From Deltaproteobacteria bacterium (GTDB lineage Bacteria; Desulfobacterota; Desulfobacteria; Desulfobacterales; C00003060): DNA of 59,521 nucleotides. The DNA is taken from positions 1 through 59,521 of the forward strand of contig JAFDKF010000032.1 in assembly GCA_019307135.1 (NCBI GenBank), read 5' to 3'. Position numbers and translations under genes: made by a program. How positions within the stretch are numbered: position 1 is the stretch's first letter; each line of letters opens with the position of its first letter. Of this stretch, positions 50,836-59,297 are shown one piece after another. Under the pieces are notes generated by a model. It saw only the letters and a program-made list of their open reading frames with translations, had not been told where the DNA came from and ran no database searches.

Positions 50836-51600
50836 ATGGAAAAACCCGTAGGGGAAAAATATCCTCGGGTCACAGAAATCACAGACACCGAGCGTATTGA
50901 AATGGTGAAAGAAATCTTTGCGACCATTACAGGAAAGTACGATTTCTTGAACCATTTCCTGAGCTTGCGACATGATATAGCGTGGCGCCGTTTTTCGGTG
51001 GAAAAAATGCATTTTTTCAATACCTACCGGATGCTGGATGTGGCTACCGGCACAGCAGACCTGGCTATCGGTGTTGCCCACAAACATTCGCGCACCCGGG
51101 TCACAGGGCTGGACTTTGTGCAGGAAATGATAGATTTTGCTCGGGCAAAGATCCAGATGAAGCATCTGTCAGACAGAGTACAGATGCTACGTGGCGATGC
51201 CTTATACTTGCCCTTTTCTGACAGTTGTTTCGATGTGGCCGCAATTGCCTTTGGCATCCGCAATATCCCGAATAAGATCGGTGCGATCAAAGAGATGGTC
51301 CGGGTGGTCGTACCCGGCGGTCAGGTGATGGTTTTGGAGATGACCTTTCCGCGCAACGGGGCCTTCCGAAAGCTTTATGATGTTTATCTGAATCGAATAT
51401 TGCCCCGCTTGGCGCGGGCCTTTTCCCAAAATCCCGAAGCCTATCATTATTTAGGGGACTCGATCATGAATTTCCCTACCCCCGACGCCCTTGCCATACT
51501 GATGGAAAAAGCCGGGCTTAAGAAAGTGGGGAAATATTCCCTCACTCTGGGAATCACCCATCTCCACCTCGGCATAAAGCCAGAGGTTCCACAGCCATGA
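50836..51600 (+). CDS. ubiE: Ubiquinone/menaquinone methyltransferase (UbiE/MenG type)
   Basis: Carries out C-methylation in quinone synthesis, probably demethylmenaquinone to menaquinone in this kind of organism. The 254-residue protein has FLNHFLSLRHDIAWRR, the SAM motif MLDVATGTADLAIGV, VAAIAFGIRNIPNK and MNFPTPDALAILMEKAGLK. All class I methyltransferase motifs are present. The ATG at 50836 lacks a strong ribosome-binding site. No other quinone gene is near. Confidence 0.93.
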   Translation: MEKPVGEKYPRVTEITDTERIEMVKEIFATITGKYDFLNHFLSLRHDIAWRRFSVEKMHFFNTYRMLDVATGTADLAIGVAHKHSRTRVTGLDFVQEMIDFARAKIQMKHLSDRVQMLRGDALYLPFSDSCFDVAAIAFGIRNIPNKIGAIKEMVRVVVPGGQVMVLEMTFPRNGAFRKLYDVYLNRILPRLARAFSQNPEAYHYLGDSIMNFPTPDALAILMEKAGLKKVGKYSLTLGITHLHLGIKPEVPQP

Positions 51601-51668
51601 ATGGCGACACATCAAAGGTTTGGACAGTATTGCCTAAAATGGAAATTCGTGTTTCAATATTGTAATTA

Positions 51669-51825
51669 CTATACAGTAAAACGTCTACCAGCAATCATAA
51701 AACCTATCTCCATACCTCCTTTCCATTCAGACATTTGTTGCACTCCTACATCCATTGATGTGGCTTCTGCATATCCTATACTCGGTGGAACAAAGAATTT
51801 ATTGGATGCCTTTTTCGTGTAATAG
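51669..51825 (-). pseudogene. Possible gene remnant cut by a mobile element
   Basis: A minus-strand frame without a start reads YYTKKASNKFFVPPSIGYAE and ends GFMIAGRRFTV-stop at 51669. It looks protein-like but I cannot name a family. It is bounded upstream by the 110-bp element at 51828. The rest of the gap 51601-52034 holds no gene. Confidence 0.22.
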
Positions 51826-51827
51826 TC

Positions 51828-51937
51828 CGCGTCTGAACGAGAACTCTTAATTGCGTGCTGTCATTGCTTCGTCGCTCGTCCCTCACTCCTCGCAATGACA
51901 GAAAAACTGTAATTCAGGGAATTTTCGTTCAAGTACT
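51828..51937. mobile_element. 110-bp non-autonomous element with the IS/MITE ends
   Basis: Left end GCGTCTGAACGAGAAC and right end ATTTTCGTTCAAGTACT are degenerate copies of the GTGCCTGAACGAAAACC end of the element at 21575. Flanks are AGTC (51824-51827) and AGTT (51938-51941), a near-perfect 4-bp duplication. Inside, GCTGTCATTGC ... GCAATGACAG is shared with the longer copy. Confidence 0.65.
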
Positions 51938-52034
51938 AGTTAGCCAATGGCATGCCTATTGCTTGAAAGACCAGGCTAAATGCCTTGCAATATATCAAAA
52001 CATGCATCATTCATAAACTTATTGGAGGAATAGA

Positions 52035-53228
52035 ATGCATCAAAAGAAATACATAATGCCGATCTTCACATTCATCATATTCACTTGTTTCTTCTGCTTC
52101 ATCAGCGGAGATTGCTGGAGCAGAAACTATTCACCTAACGTTCACTGGCTATTTTGCATAGATACAAGTGGAAGTATGAAAACGAAGGGCCATATGGATC
52201 TACTAAAATTAATTACAGAAAAGATAACAAACGAATTCATTGATGTTAATAAAAATATAATCAAGACCGGGGATAGGATAACCATTTTTTCTTTTGATGA
52301 AGAAGTGAGATTAGAAGCAACCTCACTCTATCAAACTGAAAATGATATTCTTCCAATTAGAGATAAATTAATCGACATGAATAAGAGGAAAGGTAATCTG
52401 ACATTTATTTCCGAAGCTATTGTCCGGGCAATTGATTTTAAAAACAAATATAGTCGATTTTTTCACACGAACGCAATCTATGTATTCACTGATGGAAAAT
52501 CTGAACCGTATTCTGCTAAATGGCCAAAGCATAGGATCGAGGCAAGAAAAAAGAAAAATACGGAAAATTTCAGGAAGATCTCAGTCCTTGGGAAAGATCC
52601 TGGATTGAATGTCTGGCTGGGCGTCCTAAAATGGCAAGCATTTAATGATGCAAAATCTCTTGTGGAAAACATGGGTAAAGGGGGCCATCTTGTTGATCTG
52701 ACAGATTTCAATCGCCTGTCATTAGAGAAAGCCCTGGGTAATTTTGCTCAAACCGTGAGATCTATCGTCAAACTTTCTGAGATGAAAGATATGGATTTTG
52801 GTACCATCCCCTATAAAAGTAGCCAGCCATATCAGAAAAATCTCACTCTTAGCATACAAACGGATAAAATTAACGAACCTCCTTCCATAATTGGCCGTAT
52901 CAATTTTGATCCTGACAACCCTTCTGAGATTGCCCAAGAGTATCCCTTGGAAATAAAAACTTCAGAGAATAAAATGGTTTTGAATTTTAAAATGGCAAAA
53001 TCCAACGAGCTTAAACCTGGTACCTATAGAGGGAAATTAGATCTCTTCCCATCTGAAGTTCACTTCGGGACACTGGTAATCGAACCATCACAATTTAATG
53101 TGGAATTTAACAAATCGGGTTTTTTGTCATTTTATGTCTGGAGAGCCCTAATCTTATCTGTGATTGGCTTTCTGCTCCTCTTTTACTTAATAAGTCAAAT
53201 CAAGAGAAAGATGCCCATAAGGGTATAA
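52035..53228 (+). CDS. Exported von Willebrand factor A protein with C-terminal anchor
   Basis: A 397-residue protein. Residues 1-25 look like a signal sequence (IMPIFTFIIFTCFFCFISG). The vWA domain (about 36-260) has the metal-ion-dependent adhesion site DTSGSM at 43-48, Thr123 in GNLTFISEAI and TDG at 152-154, so metal binding is likely. A beta-rich region follows (about 265-360), then a membrane helix (about 369-388, ALILSVIGFLLLFYLI) and a short basic tail. It should face the periplasm, anchored at its C-terminus. TGGAGGAATAGA precedes the ATG. The FtsZ/tubulin-like gene follows after a 180-bp element; the pair probably works together. Confidence 0.82.
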   Translation: MHQKKYIMPIFTFIIFTCFFCFISGDCWSRNYSPNVHWLFCIDTSGSMKTKGHMDLLKLITEKITNEFIDVNKNIIKTGDRITIFSFDEEVRLEATSLYQTENDILPIRDKLIDMNKRKGNLTFISEAIVRAIDFKNKYSRFFHTNAIYVFTDGKSEPYSAKWPKHRIEARKKKNTENFRKISVLGKDPGLNVWLGVLKWQAFNDAKSLVENMGKGGHLVDLTDFNRLSLEKALGNFAQTVRSIVKLSEMKDMDFGTIPYKSSQPYQKNLTLSIQTDKINEPPSIIGRINFDPDNPSEIAQEYPLEIKTSENKMVLNFKMAKSNELKPGTYRGKLDLFPSEVHFGTLVIEPSQFNVEFNKSGFLSFYVWRALILSVIGFLLLFYLISQIKRKMPIRV

Positions 53229-53407
53229 GGGCTCGCGCAAAAATAACTTACCATTTTGGCATCTCAGCTTCAAGCGATCTTTGGCCGATACTCATTCGCA
53301 AAACCCTCGAAATAGCCTGCTATTCCCGCGGTTTTGCTCAATCGGATCGACCAAATCTCACCCAAATCTGAGCGCGAAATCTGCCAAGTTATTTTTGCGC
53401 GAGCCCT
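53228..53407. mobile_element. 180-bp MITE with perfect 22-bp inverted ends
   Basis: The ends AGGGCTCGCGCAAAAATAAC (first 20 bases, from 53228) and its exact complement ending at 53407 are identical over 22 bases. The interior also folds (GCAAAACC ... GGTTTTGC, ATCGGATCGACC), giving one long hairpin. It encodes nothing and begins at the last base of the vWA stop codon. Its ends differ from the AGTGCCTGAACG family. Confidence 0.75.
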
Positions 53408-53445
53408 AACTTCAACAGATTCTTAATGGAAAGGAGACATGGACG

Positions 53446-55812
53446 ATGTTAAGAAATCTTATATCAGCAAGTAATAAATTCTATGAGGATCAAGCACTAA
53501 TCTTTTTGACCTTTGGAGGCTTTGGAAGATATGTGCTCTCTATTTTGCATCAGGAATTCAAAAGGCTTGGAATACCTGAAAACAAGGTAAATTTCCTGGC
53601 ATTTGATACTGAAAAAACACACAGGGATAGTCTAGACCTAAGGCATGAATCAGAATACTTCATCCATTTAGATGAATTTGATGGAGATGTCTACATAGAA
53701 AACGAGGAAAACGCGGAGCTTAAAGAGGCGGTAAGCCAGATACCAATAAATTTATTATATGACATCGAAGGTGGTTGTAAAGGGGTTCCTGCCGTTGGTT
53801 TCGTTGCTTTTCATAAATATGACGATCTTGTGATTACAAGGCAGGCTCTTCGCTTAATAGACGATGTCAGGGCAAAGAATCCCGGAAAAAAAGTTAAACT
53901 GATAGTCATTTCTGGAATGGGTGGATCGGTCAGCAATGGAATGACCATACCATTTTTGTATAGAATAAGAAACAGGTTAAGGGAAAAAAAGATAAGGGTG
54001 GACGTTTTCCTCGCAACGTCAGAAGGATATCTTGGCTTGCAAAACGTGCAGGAAGATGGCGTAGAAAGAAACTGCGTGGCTTCTGCCATGTTATGGGAAT
54101 ATGCTGTAGCAGGCAGGAATGGGTTGATATATCCAGGTAAAAACGGGTTAAGAGACAAGAGGATGTTCGATGGCAGAATAGCTCACAGGGTGTATCTCTT
54201 TTCTGGTGGATCTGCGGAGACATCCTTGAAATACCCGGCCGTAGCTTCAACTATTGCGCAGTGCATATCAACACTTGAATTAACAAAGGTTGGAAGCTAT
54301 TTGGATGGTGACAGGGTCAATTATTCCGCTCATATACTTGAGCGGGAGTGGAAAGGAAAAAATGGAAATTCGCATCCTACAGGTCTGCTGACCATGAATG
54401 TCGCTGGTCTGAAAGGCGATTGTCTTCCACAGATATTTCATCTCCATACGGTCAGGCGTTTTGTTGAGGATTTAATCAAACCACTTACTGACCAAGATGG
54501 GGAGAAAATAAAGGGTAAAGCGATCTCTTCTTTTCTTGAGAACAATCTAAATGAAGATGATATACTAGACCTGTTCAAAATCGAGATTCCGACTCTAACC
54601 CATGAAACCATAAATCAAGAAAATGTATCCGAGGAGAATATCTACGACTTTTTAATGGACAAAATCGTTGAGGTGCATGAGAGTGCCGCCGAGGAGTTTG
54701 AAAAGAAAAAGAAACTTGAAGAGGTGTCACTGTTTGTTAAAAAAGCGGTCAACACTTTTTCACAAAGAGGTGATGAAATAATCTTAAGGTCTGGCAATTA
54801 TTTAAAAGGTGGCCTTCTCTTCTACGAAAAGTTAGCATCGCTCATTGATGAAAAGATAACAAATGTGACTGAAAGCATCTCACGGGTCGAAAAGGAGCTT
54901 TTTGAAGGTACAAACCAAAAGACTTTGAACAATTTATTGGAGAGACTTGCAGCTGTAACAAAGAAGAAAAACAAACTAGGAGAATTTGTCGTAAAATTAG
55001 GTCAGTCACCAACCATCTCCCTCGTAAATCAAATAATAGATACCGCATCAAAGATACAACAACAGAAAACGGAAAAATATAACCATCTTCTATTGCACCA
55101 TATTTACACTTCTTTATTTGAATTATTCCATGAAAAACAGGAAACATTAAAGAATGCTGTATATAAATATAATAAAATTATTGCAGAAATAGACCGTGAG
55201 GTAGACAAGATAAAACGTATGGGGCGGAGTGCTTTTACTTATAACAAATCAGAATTTGACAAACTTACTGAACACCTCATGGAAAAAATGTACTCAGAGC
55301 TTGAGGTAATTTCTACCCAGAAGGTTGTAGAACAAGTAGGTTTGCCAATACTTGAGAATGAAACGCTTGAGGAAAAGGAATATCTGGGAAAACTTTTGGA
55401 AGTCATTCAGCTTGACTTGAACCAATTAACCAGACTTGTGGATGACCTATTTTGCAAGGATCAAAAGGTGCATGACTATGTGAGAACAATGCTTGATCAG
55501 TTCTTTATGACGGTGAGATTGGATCGTGACAGGTTTCCTACTTTAGAAACCAGCCAATCTCTTTTTGTGATGTGTACAAGCAAGTTTTACGAAAAATACA
55601 AAGATGATTTGTTCGAAGGATATAGCCATATAGAGACCGATAATCCCTTCAATGTTATTGTTACAAAACATGAGGAGGGATTTCCATTTATTGCTATAAG
55701 CTATTTACACCGCATAAATGAGGAATTTAAGGAACTTCGTGCTCATGGTAAATCATCCCTGGGACATATTATGGGTAATTTGGATAACAAGTTACCACTT
55801 CTTGACGCCTAA
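53446..55812 (+). CDS. Divergent FtsZ/tubulin-like GTPase family protein (Tubulin_2-like)
   Basis: A 788-residue protein. The N-terminal part has a tubulin/FtsZ-like nucleotide fold: LTFGGFGRYVLSILHQEF (GGFG at 24-27), NFLAFDTEKT (49-58) and VISGMGGSVSNGMTIPF (155-170) at the position of the tubulin signature GGGTGSG. The match to the signature is degenerate, so GTPase activity is not certain. Residues about 400-650 are highly charged and helical (EEFEKKKKLEEVSLFVKKAV), probably coiled coil. AAAGGAGACATGGACG precedes the ATG. It lies directly after the vWA gene. FtsZ-like proteins linked to vWA proteins have been proposed as membrane-remodelling systems; the role is not established. The region is visibly A+T-rich. 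Confidence 0.72.
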   Translation: MLRNLISASNKFYEDQALIFLTFGGFGRYVLSILHQEFKRLGIPENKVNFLAFDTEKTHRDSLDLRHESEYFIHLDEFDGDVYIENEENAELKEAVSQIPINLLYDIEGGCKGVPAVGFVAFHKYDDLVITRQALRLIDDVRAKNPGKKVKLIVISGMGGSVSNGMTIPFLYRIRNRLREKKIRVDVFLATSEGYLGLQNVQEDGVERNCVASAMLWEYAVAGRNGLIYPGKNGLRDKRMFDGRIAHRVYLFSGGSAETSLKYPAVASTIAQCISTLELTKVGSYLDGDRVNYSAHILEREWKGKNGNSHPTGLLTMNVAGLKGDCLPQIFHLHTVRRFVEDLIKPLTDQDGEKIKGKAISSFLENNLNEDDILDLFKIEIPTLTHETINQENVSEENIYDFLMDKIVEVHESAAEEFEKKKKLEEVSLFVKKAVNTFSQRGDEIILRSGNYLKGGLLFYEKLASLIDEKITNVTESISRVEKELFEGTNQKTLNNLLERLAAVTKKKNKLGEFVVKLGQSPTISLVNQIIDTASKIQQQKTEKYNHLLLHHIYTSLFELFHEKQETLKNAVYKYNKIIAEIDREVDKIKRMGRSAFTYNKSEFDKLTEHLMEKMYSELEVISTQKVVEQVGLPILENETLEEKEYLGKLLEVIQLDLNQLTRLVDDLFCKDQKVHDYVRTMLDQFFMTVRLDRDRFPTLETSQSLFVMCTSKFYEKYKDDLFEGYSHIETDNPFNVIVTKHEEGFPFIAISYLHRINEEFKELRAHGKSSLGHIMGNLDNKLPLLDA

Positions 55813-55983
55813 TACCTAAAGTGATCGGTTCCAGGTTCAAGGTTCAAAGGTTATAGTCTACTTTACAAGGGTTCACGGTTCAGGGTTGACAACCTTTGAA
55901 CCTGTGAACCTTGAACGGTGAACTTTCTTTATTGACGCGTCATCCTCTTGTTAATAGCCAATTAGGGCTCTTCAACCGGGAAC
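55813..55983. repeat. Direct repeat D, copy 2
   Basis: TACCTAAAGTGATCGGTTCC to CTCTTCAACCGGGAAC, about 170 bp, nearly identical to 41699-41883. It begins two bases after the FtsZ-like stop. The remaining 110 bases to the HDOD start include GTGAACGTTGAACCG units. Confidence 0.85.
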
Positions 55984-56097
55984 CGTGAACGTTGAACCGC
56001 TCAACCCAGGTAATAGAGTGTTCGCGTTTGAGGGTAATCGAGTTAGTACCCTGAAACTTGAGTTGAGCTCACGGTCCAAGCTTTGCTTCAAGAAACT

Positions 56098-56967
56098 ATG
56101 GACAAGTTGATACAAAAAATCGAACAGATACCGACCATTCCCATGGTTTCCCAAAGAATCATGGAAATTGCCGGAGACGAAAAAGCCTCTTTTAAAGATT
56201 TTGTAAGAATTATCGAAAAAGACCAGGCATTGGCCGCAAAGATATTAAGAGTTGCAAATTCGGCTTTTTACGGTTTCTTGAGCAGGGTAAGCTCTCTTGA
56301 ACATGCCTTGGTCATATTGGGTATTAATGAGGTAAAGTCGATTGTACTCGGTTGTTCTGTATACAATTTCTTTTCCCACGGTCAAAACGATGCTTTTGAC
56401 CGCACACGATTCTGGAAACATGCCATCACATGCAGCCAGGTTGCCAAGTTATTGGGGGCACATTTCAATATCCGAAATGGTGACTCCCTCTTTCTTTCCG
56501 GGCTTATCCACGACATCGGAAAGATCGTCCTTGATCAATATTTTCATGAAGACTTCCTGCAAATCATCGAACATATCTCCTTGACCAAGACCACCTTCAG
56601 TAAAGCAGAAAAAAAGATCCTTGGGACAACCCACTGTCAAATCGCAGCAAAAGTCCTCAAACAGTGGAGATTCCCTGACGAGGTTATCATGCAGATCTTA
56701 TATCATCATGCACCATGGCATGATAAGAACTATAGGACAAATTCTATTATTATATACCTTGCAAATGTTCTCACAAAATTGGCGGGTCACCCATGCCATC
56801 CCGATGAAAAACAGATCGATCTCCATGAATTTGCAAACTCATCAGAGGTCGATTTCATCATCAGAAGTGGATTCGATCTCGATTACGAAGCAACTAAAAA
56901 GCTCATAAGTGACATTCAGGAATTTATACTCGTGGAGGCCAACAATGTGATGAGGCTCTTTGAATGA
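56098..56967 (+). CDS. HDOD domain protein
   Basis: A 289-residue HDOD-only protein. IPTIPMVSQRIMEIAGDEKA, IEKDQALAAKILRVANSAFY and LSGLIHDIGKIVLDQYF (a degenerate HD site) match PF08668. HDOD proteins usually act in signalling and do not show a full catalytic set. The ATG at 56098 is chosen; a TTG at 56083 is also in frame. Its first 200 residues resemble the N-terminal HDOD domain of the kinase at 39533, and both genes are next to a copy of repeat D. It may belong to the vWA/FtsZ-like unit or be an unrelated neighbour. Confidence 0.85.
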   Translation: MDKLIQKIEQIPTIPMVSQRIMEIAGDEKASFKDFVRIIEKDQALAAKILRVANSAFYGFLSRVSSLEHALVILGINEVKSIVLGCSVYNFFSHGQNDAFDRTRFWKHAITCSQVAKLLGAHFNIRNGDSLFLSGLIHDIGKIVLDQYFHEDFLQIIEHISLTKTTFSKAEKKILGTTHCQIAAKVLKQWRFPDEVIMQILYHHAPWHDKNYRTNSIIIYLANVLTKLAGHPCHPDEKQIDLHEFANSSEVDFIIRSGFDLDYEATKKLISDIQEFILVEANNVMRLFE

Positions 56968-57372
56968 TATCACACCGGTTCTGCCGGTAGCTTATCTGCC
57001 AACGCGAGTCTATTTGAGTCGGTAAAGGTTCAAAATTGCCAACAGTTACGCTTGTCAACCAATCGATTTTATTTCAGATCTCTACGTGAAATCACAACAT
57101 TTTTCAAACTCTGAGCCAGCAATTCCCGCCCATCACCCTGCAAATTCTTTTTTTACCATATGTGGAGAAAAGTTGGATGTTTTCACAACATGTTGTGGTA
57201 AGTAACGCAGATTTTTTGATTAGGAAAGCCTTTTTGGGGAGAAAAAAGGACAAGAGAATCAGTTCTTAAACAAGGCAACCTGCTTTCAAGCGCAGATGTC
57301 CCTTCCCGGCAAATGCCCGACCTCTCTTCATTACGTAGTTTTTTTCTTGGTATCTTTTTGACGTGCCTACTT
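56968..57372. other. Gap before the insertion sequence, no gene seen
   Basis: A 405-base stretch with no credible reading frame. It ends in ACTT (57369-57372), the left target duplication of the insertion sequence. Confidence 0.45.
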
Positions 57373-59279
57373 AGTGCCTGAACGAAAACCCCCATTTCGA
57401 GGTTGGCCGTGGGCAAAAGTTTGTGAGATTTTCTTCAAGTGCGAAGTAAGTTAAGGAGCATTTCGGTAAATCCTAGTTGGCCTATATCTCCCATTACTAT
57501 TTCCTATAGATATGAGGCCGCCTCCAATATGTGGTGCAAATGCCTAGCCGTTTTTCCTACTCGGTTAAGCAGCTAAAAGTAGTTTCTTCTCTTGACTTGT
57601 TTTCAAACGGCGCTTGCGTTTGAGCTCCTTTTGCTGAAGAATATGTCCGACTATCTGGATGTTTCGCGCCACTATAGCCAAAGCAACATATCGCTTGAAA
57701 CCATGGATACCATGGTCCCGACAGCGGTCTAAGCCGTGGTTTTCTAAAGCGTTGATTGACGATTCTATAGCTGAATGTTTCCGTTTGGCTTCAATGAACT
57801 CCTTGGAATGCTCAATTTCTTGGTTTATTGCTGACAGCTTTCCTTTTCTGGGAAGGATGACTTCGTCTATGATAGTTGCAAGTTCTCTTTGGTTTTCTGG
57901 GCTGTGAAAGCCTTTGTCGAAGGTACAACCGTTAAATTCAGCAAATCTGTTCTGGGTTTCTCGCACCATCGAAACCGCCATCTTATCATCGGTTTCTTTT
58001 TGCATTACATGATGGTGGAGAATAAACCCAAATTGATCTTTGACAATACAAACCTTCAATCCTAGCTCAACAGGAACACCGGCTTTGCCTTTACTGATCC
58101 ACTCGGTATGTTCCTCAAAGATTGAAAAGATCTTCTCGTGATGAGGAATTGTCTCCCCTTCAACAACTCTTCTGCGGATTTGATCGATCTGTCTTTCGAC
58201 ATGGGTTATATATTTCTGGATTTCTTCTATTTTCAAGTGCACCATTATGTCAAAGGACTGAATCTGCTTAATCGTATCTTTTGCCTTGTGAATCAAAGAC
58301 TGGACCAAATCAACATATGCCAAGTGGGCACCAATGATAAGTTGATCCCTTTCGGCCTTTTTCTTGGGATCTTTTGAAGTGGATCTTTTCAATTATTGGG
58401 CTTTGCGGTAGAATCGTTTGACCTTGCGGATATTGTTCTTTCCCTGCCGCCAGCCCCTAATATCCAATTGACCACACAAACCCATAATCAGAGCGATCAT
58501 TTTACGAGCGGCATCGAAGAGCAGATTGATATCCGTCGGATAATGAACATCGGTTTCAACAACAAAGGAATCGCAACTGCCCCTTAAATCTTCCTTGGAT
58601 TTTTTCCCAAGGATTTGATGACCGTATTTGACGACAATTTGATTTATTCGATCAAGAACCTCAGGAGTCAACAAGGATACATTATCCTTTAAGGTCTGCA
58701 GGGCGTATTGGTAATCTTTATCCATTTCGCTATGCCCGAGCATCTTGCGAAGCTTATCATGGTTATTTGCTATATCGTGAAGCTTGTCGTAATCCCAACT
58801 GCAGCATAGTCGTAGAGTTCCTAAAACAAGGATTCTCCACAAATCCATTCCCCAGCGGCCATTATTGGAATCGACGTTTTTTGGAATAATGGTGGTAAGA
58901 ACTTCAAAGACTTGTTGTCGAATGTCTGGATTGCAATAAATACTTTGCAGCCCCATGAGCAATTTGGGAATTTCATCTCGTGAGCGCAGATCGAATCGAA
59001 TGTCAGCAATGTCAACTTCTCCAAGTTTCATCTGAGTATCAACAATTTTTCGCATAGTCTTTTCCCCGAAGATTAGCCGATTGTGTTTTCTGCATTGGCA
59101 GTCGATTATCTTACTGAATGCTGCCTATCCCCTATGATAACCAGGGCTTATTACCACAACCATAACCACTAGTCAAGGCAAAAAAGCATATCAGCAAGTA
59201 ATCAGGAGCAATATCTTCGAGCACAAATATCCCTTTATCTATCTGATTTAACAAGTGATTTACTTTTCGGTCAGACACT
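57373..59279. mobile_element. Insertion sequence of about 1.9 kb with 4-bp target duplication
   Basis: Left end AGTGCCTGAACGAAAACC (57373-57390) and right end, as complement, AGTGTCTGACCGAAAAGT (59262-59279), matching at 14 of 18 positions. ACTT flanks both sides (57369-57372 and 59280-59283). It contains one transposase gene on the minus strand and about 190 bases of untranslated sequence at each end. The ends match the short elements at 21575 and 51828. Confidence 0.75.
57565..59055 (-). pseudogene. DDE transposase with an in-frame stop
   Basis: A 496-codon frame in one phase, interrupted once by TAA (58393-58395) after RKVKRFYRKAQ; the next codon is TTG and the frame continues LKRSTSKDPKKKAERDQLII. 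DDE candidates are Asp162 in GSCDSFVVETDVHYPTD, an Asp in CTFDKGFHSPENQ and a Glu in HSAIESSINALENHGLDRCR. This looks like an IS5/ISNCY-type transposase. The stop would give a 220-residue N-terminal protein, and the second part could only be made from the TTG. A nonsense mutation is the simplest reading. Confidence 0.75.
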
Positions 59280-59297
59280 ACTTAGGCTATATTGCCT

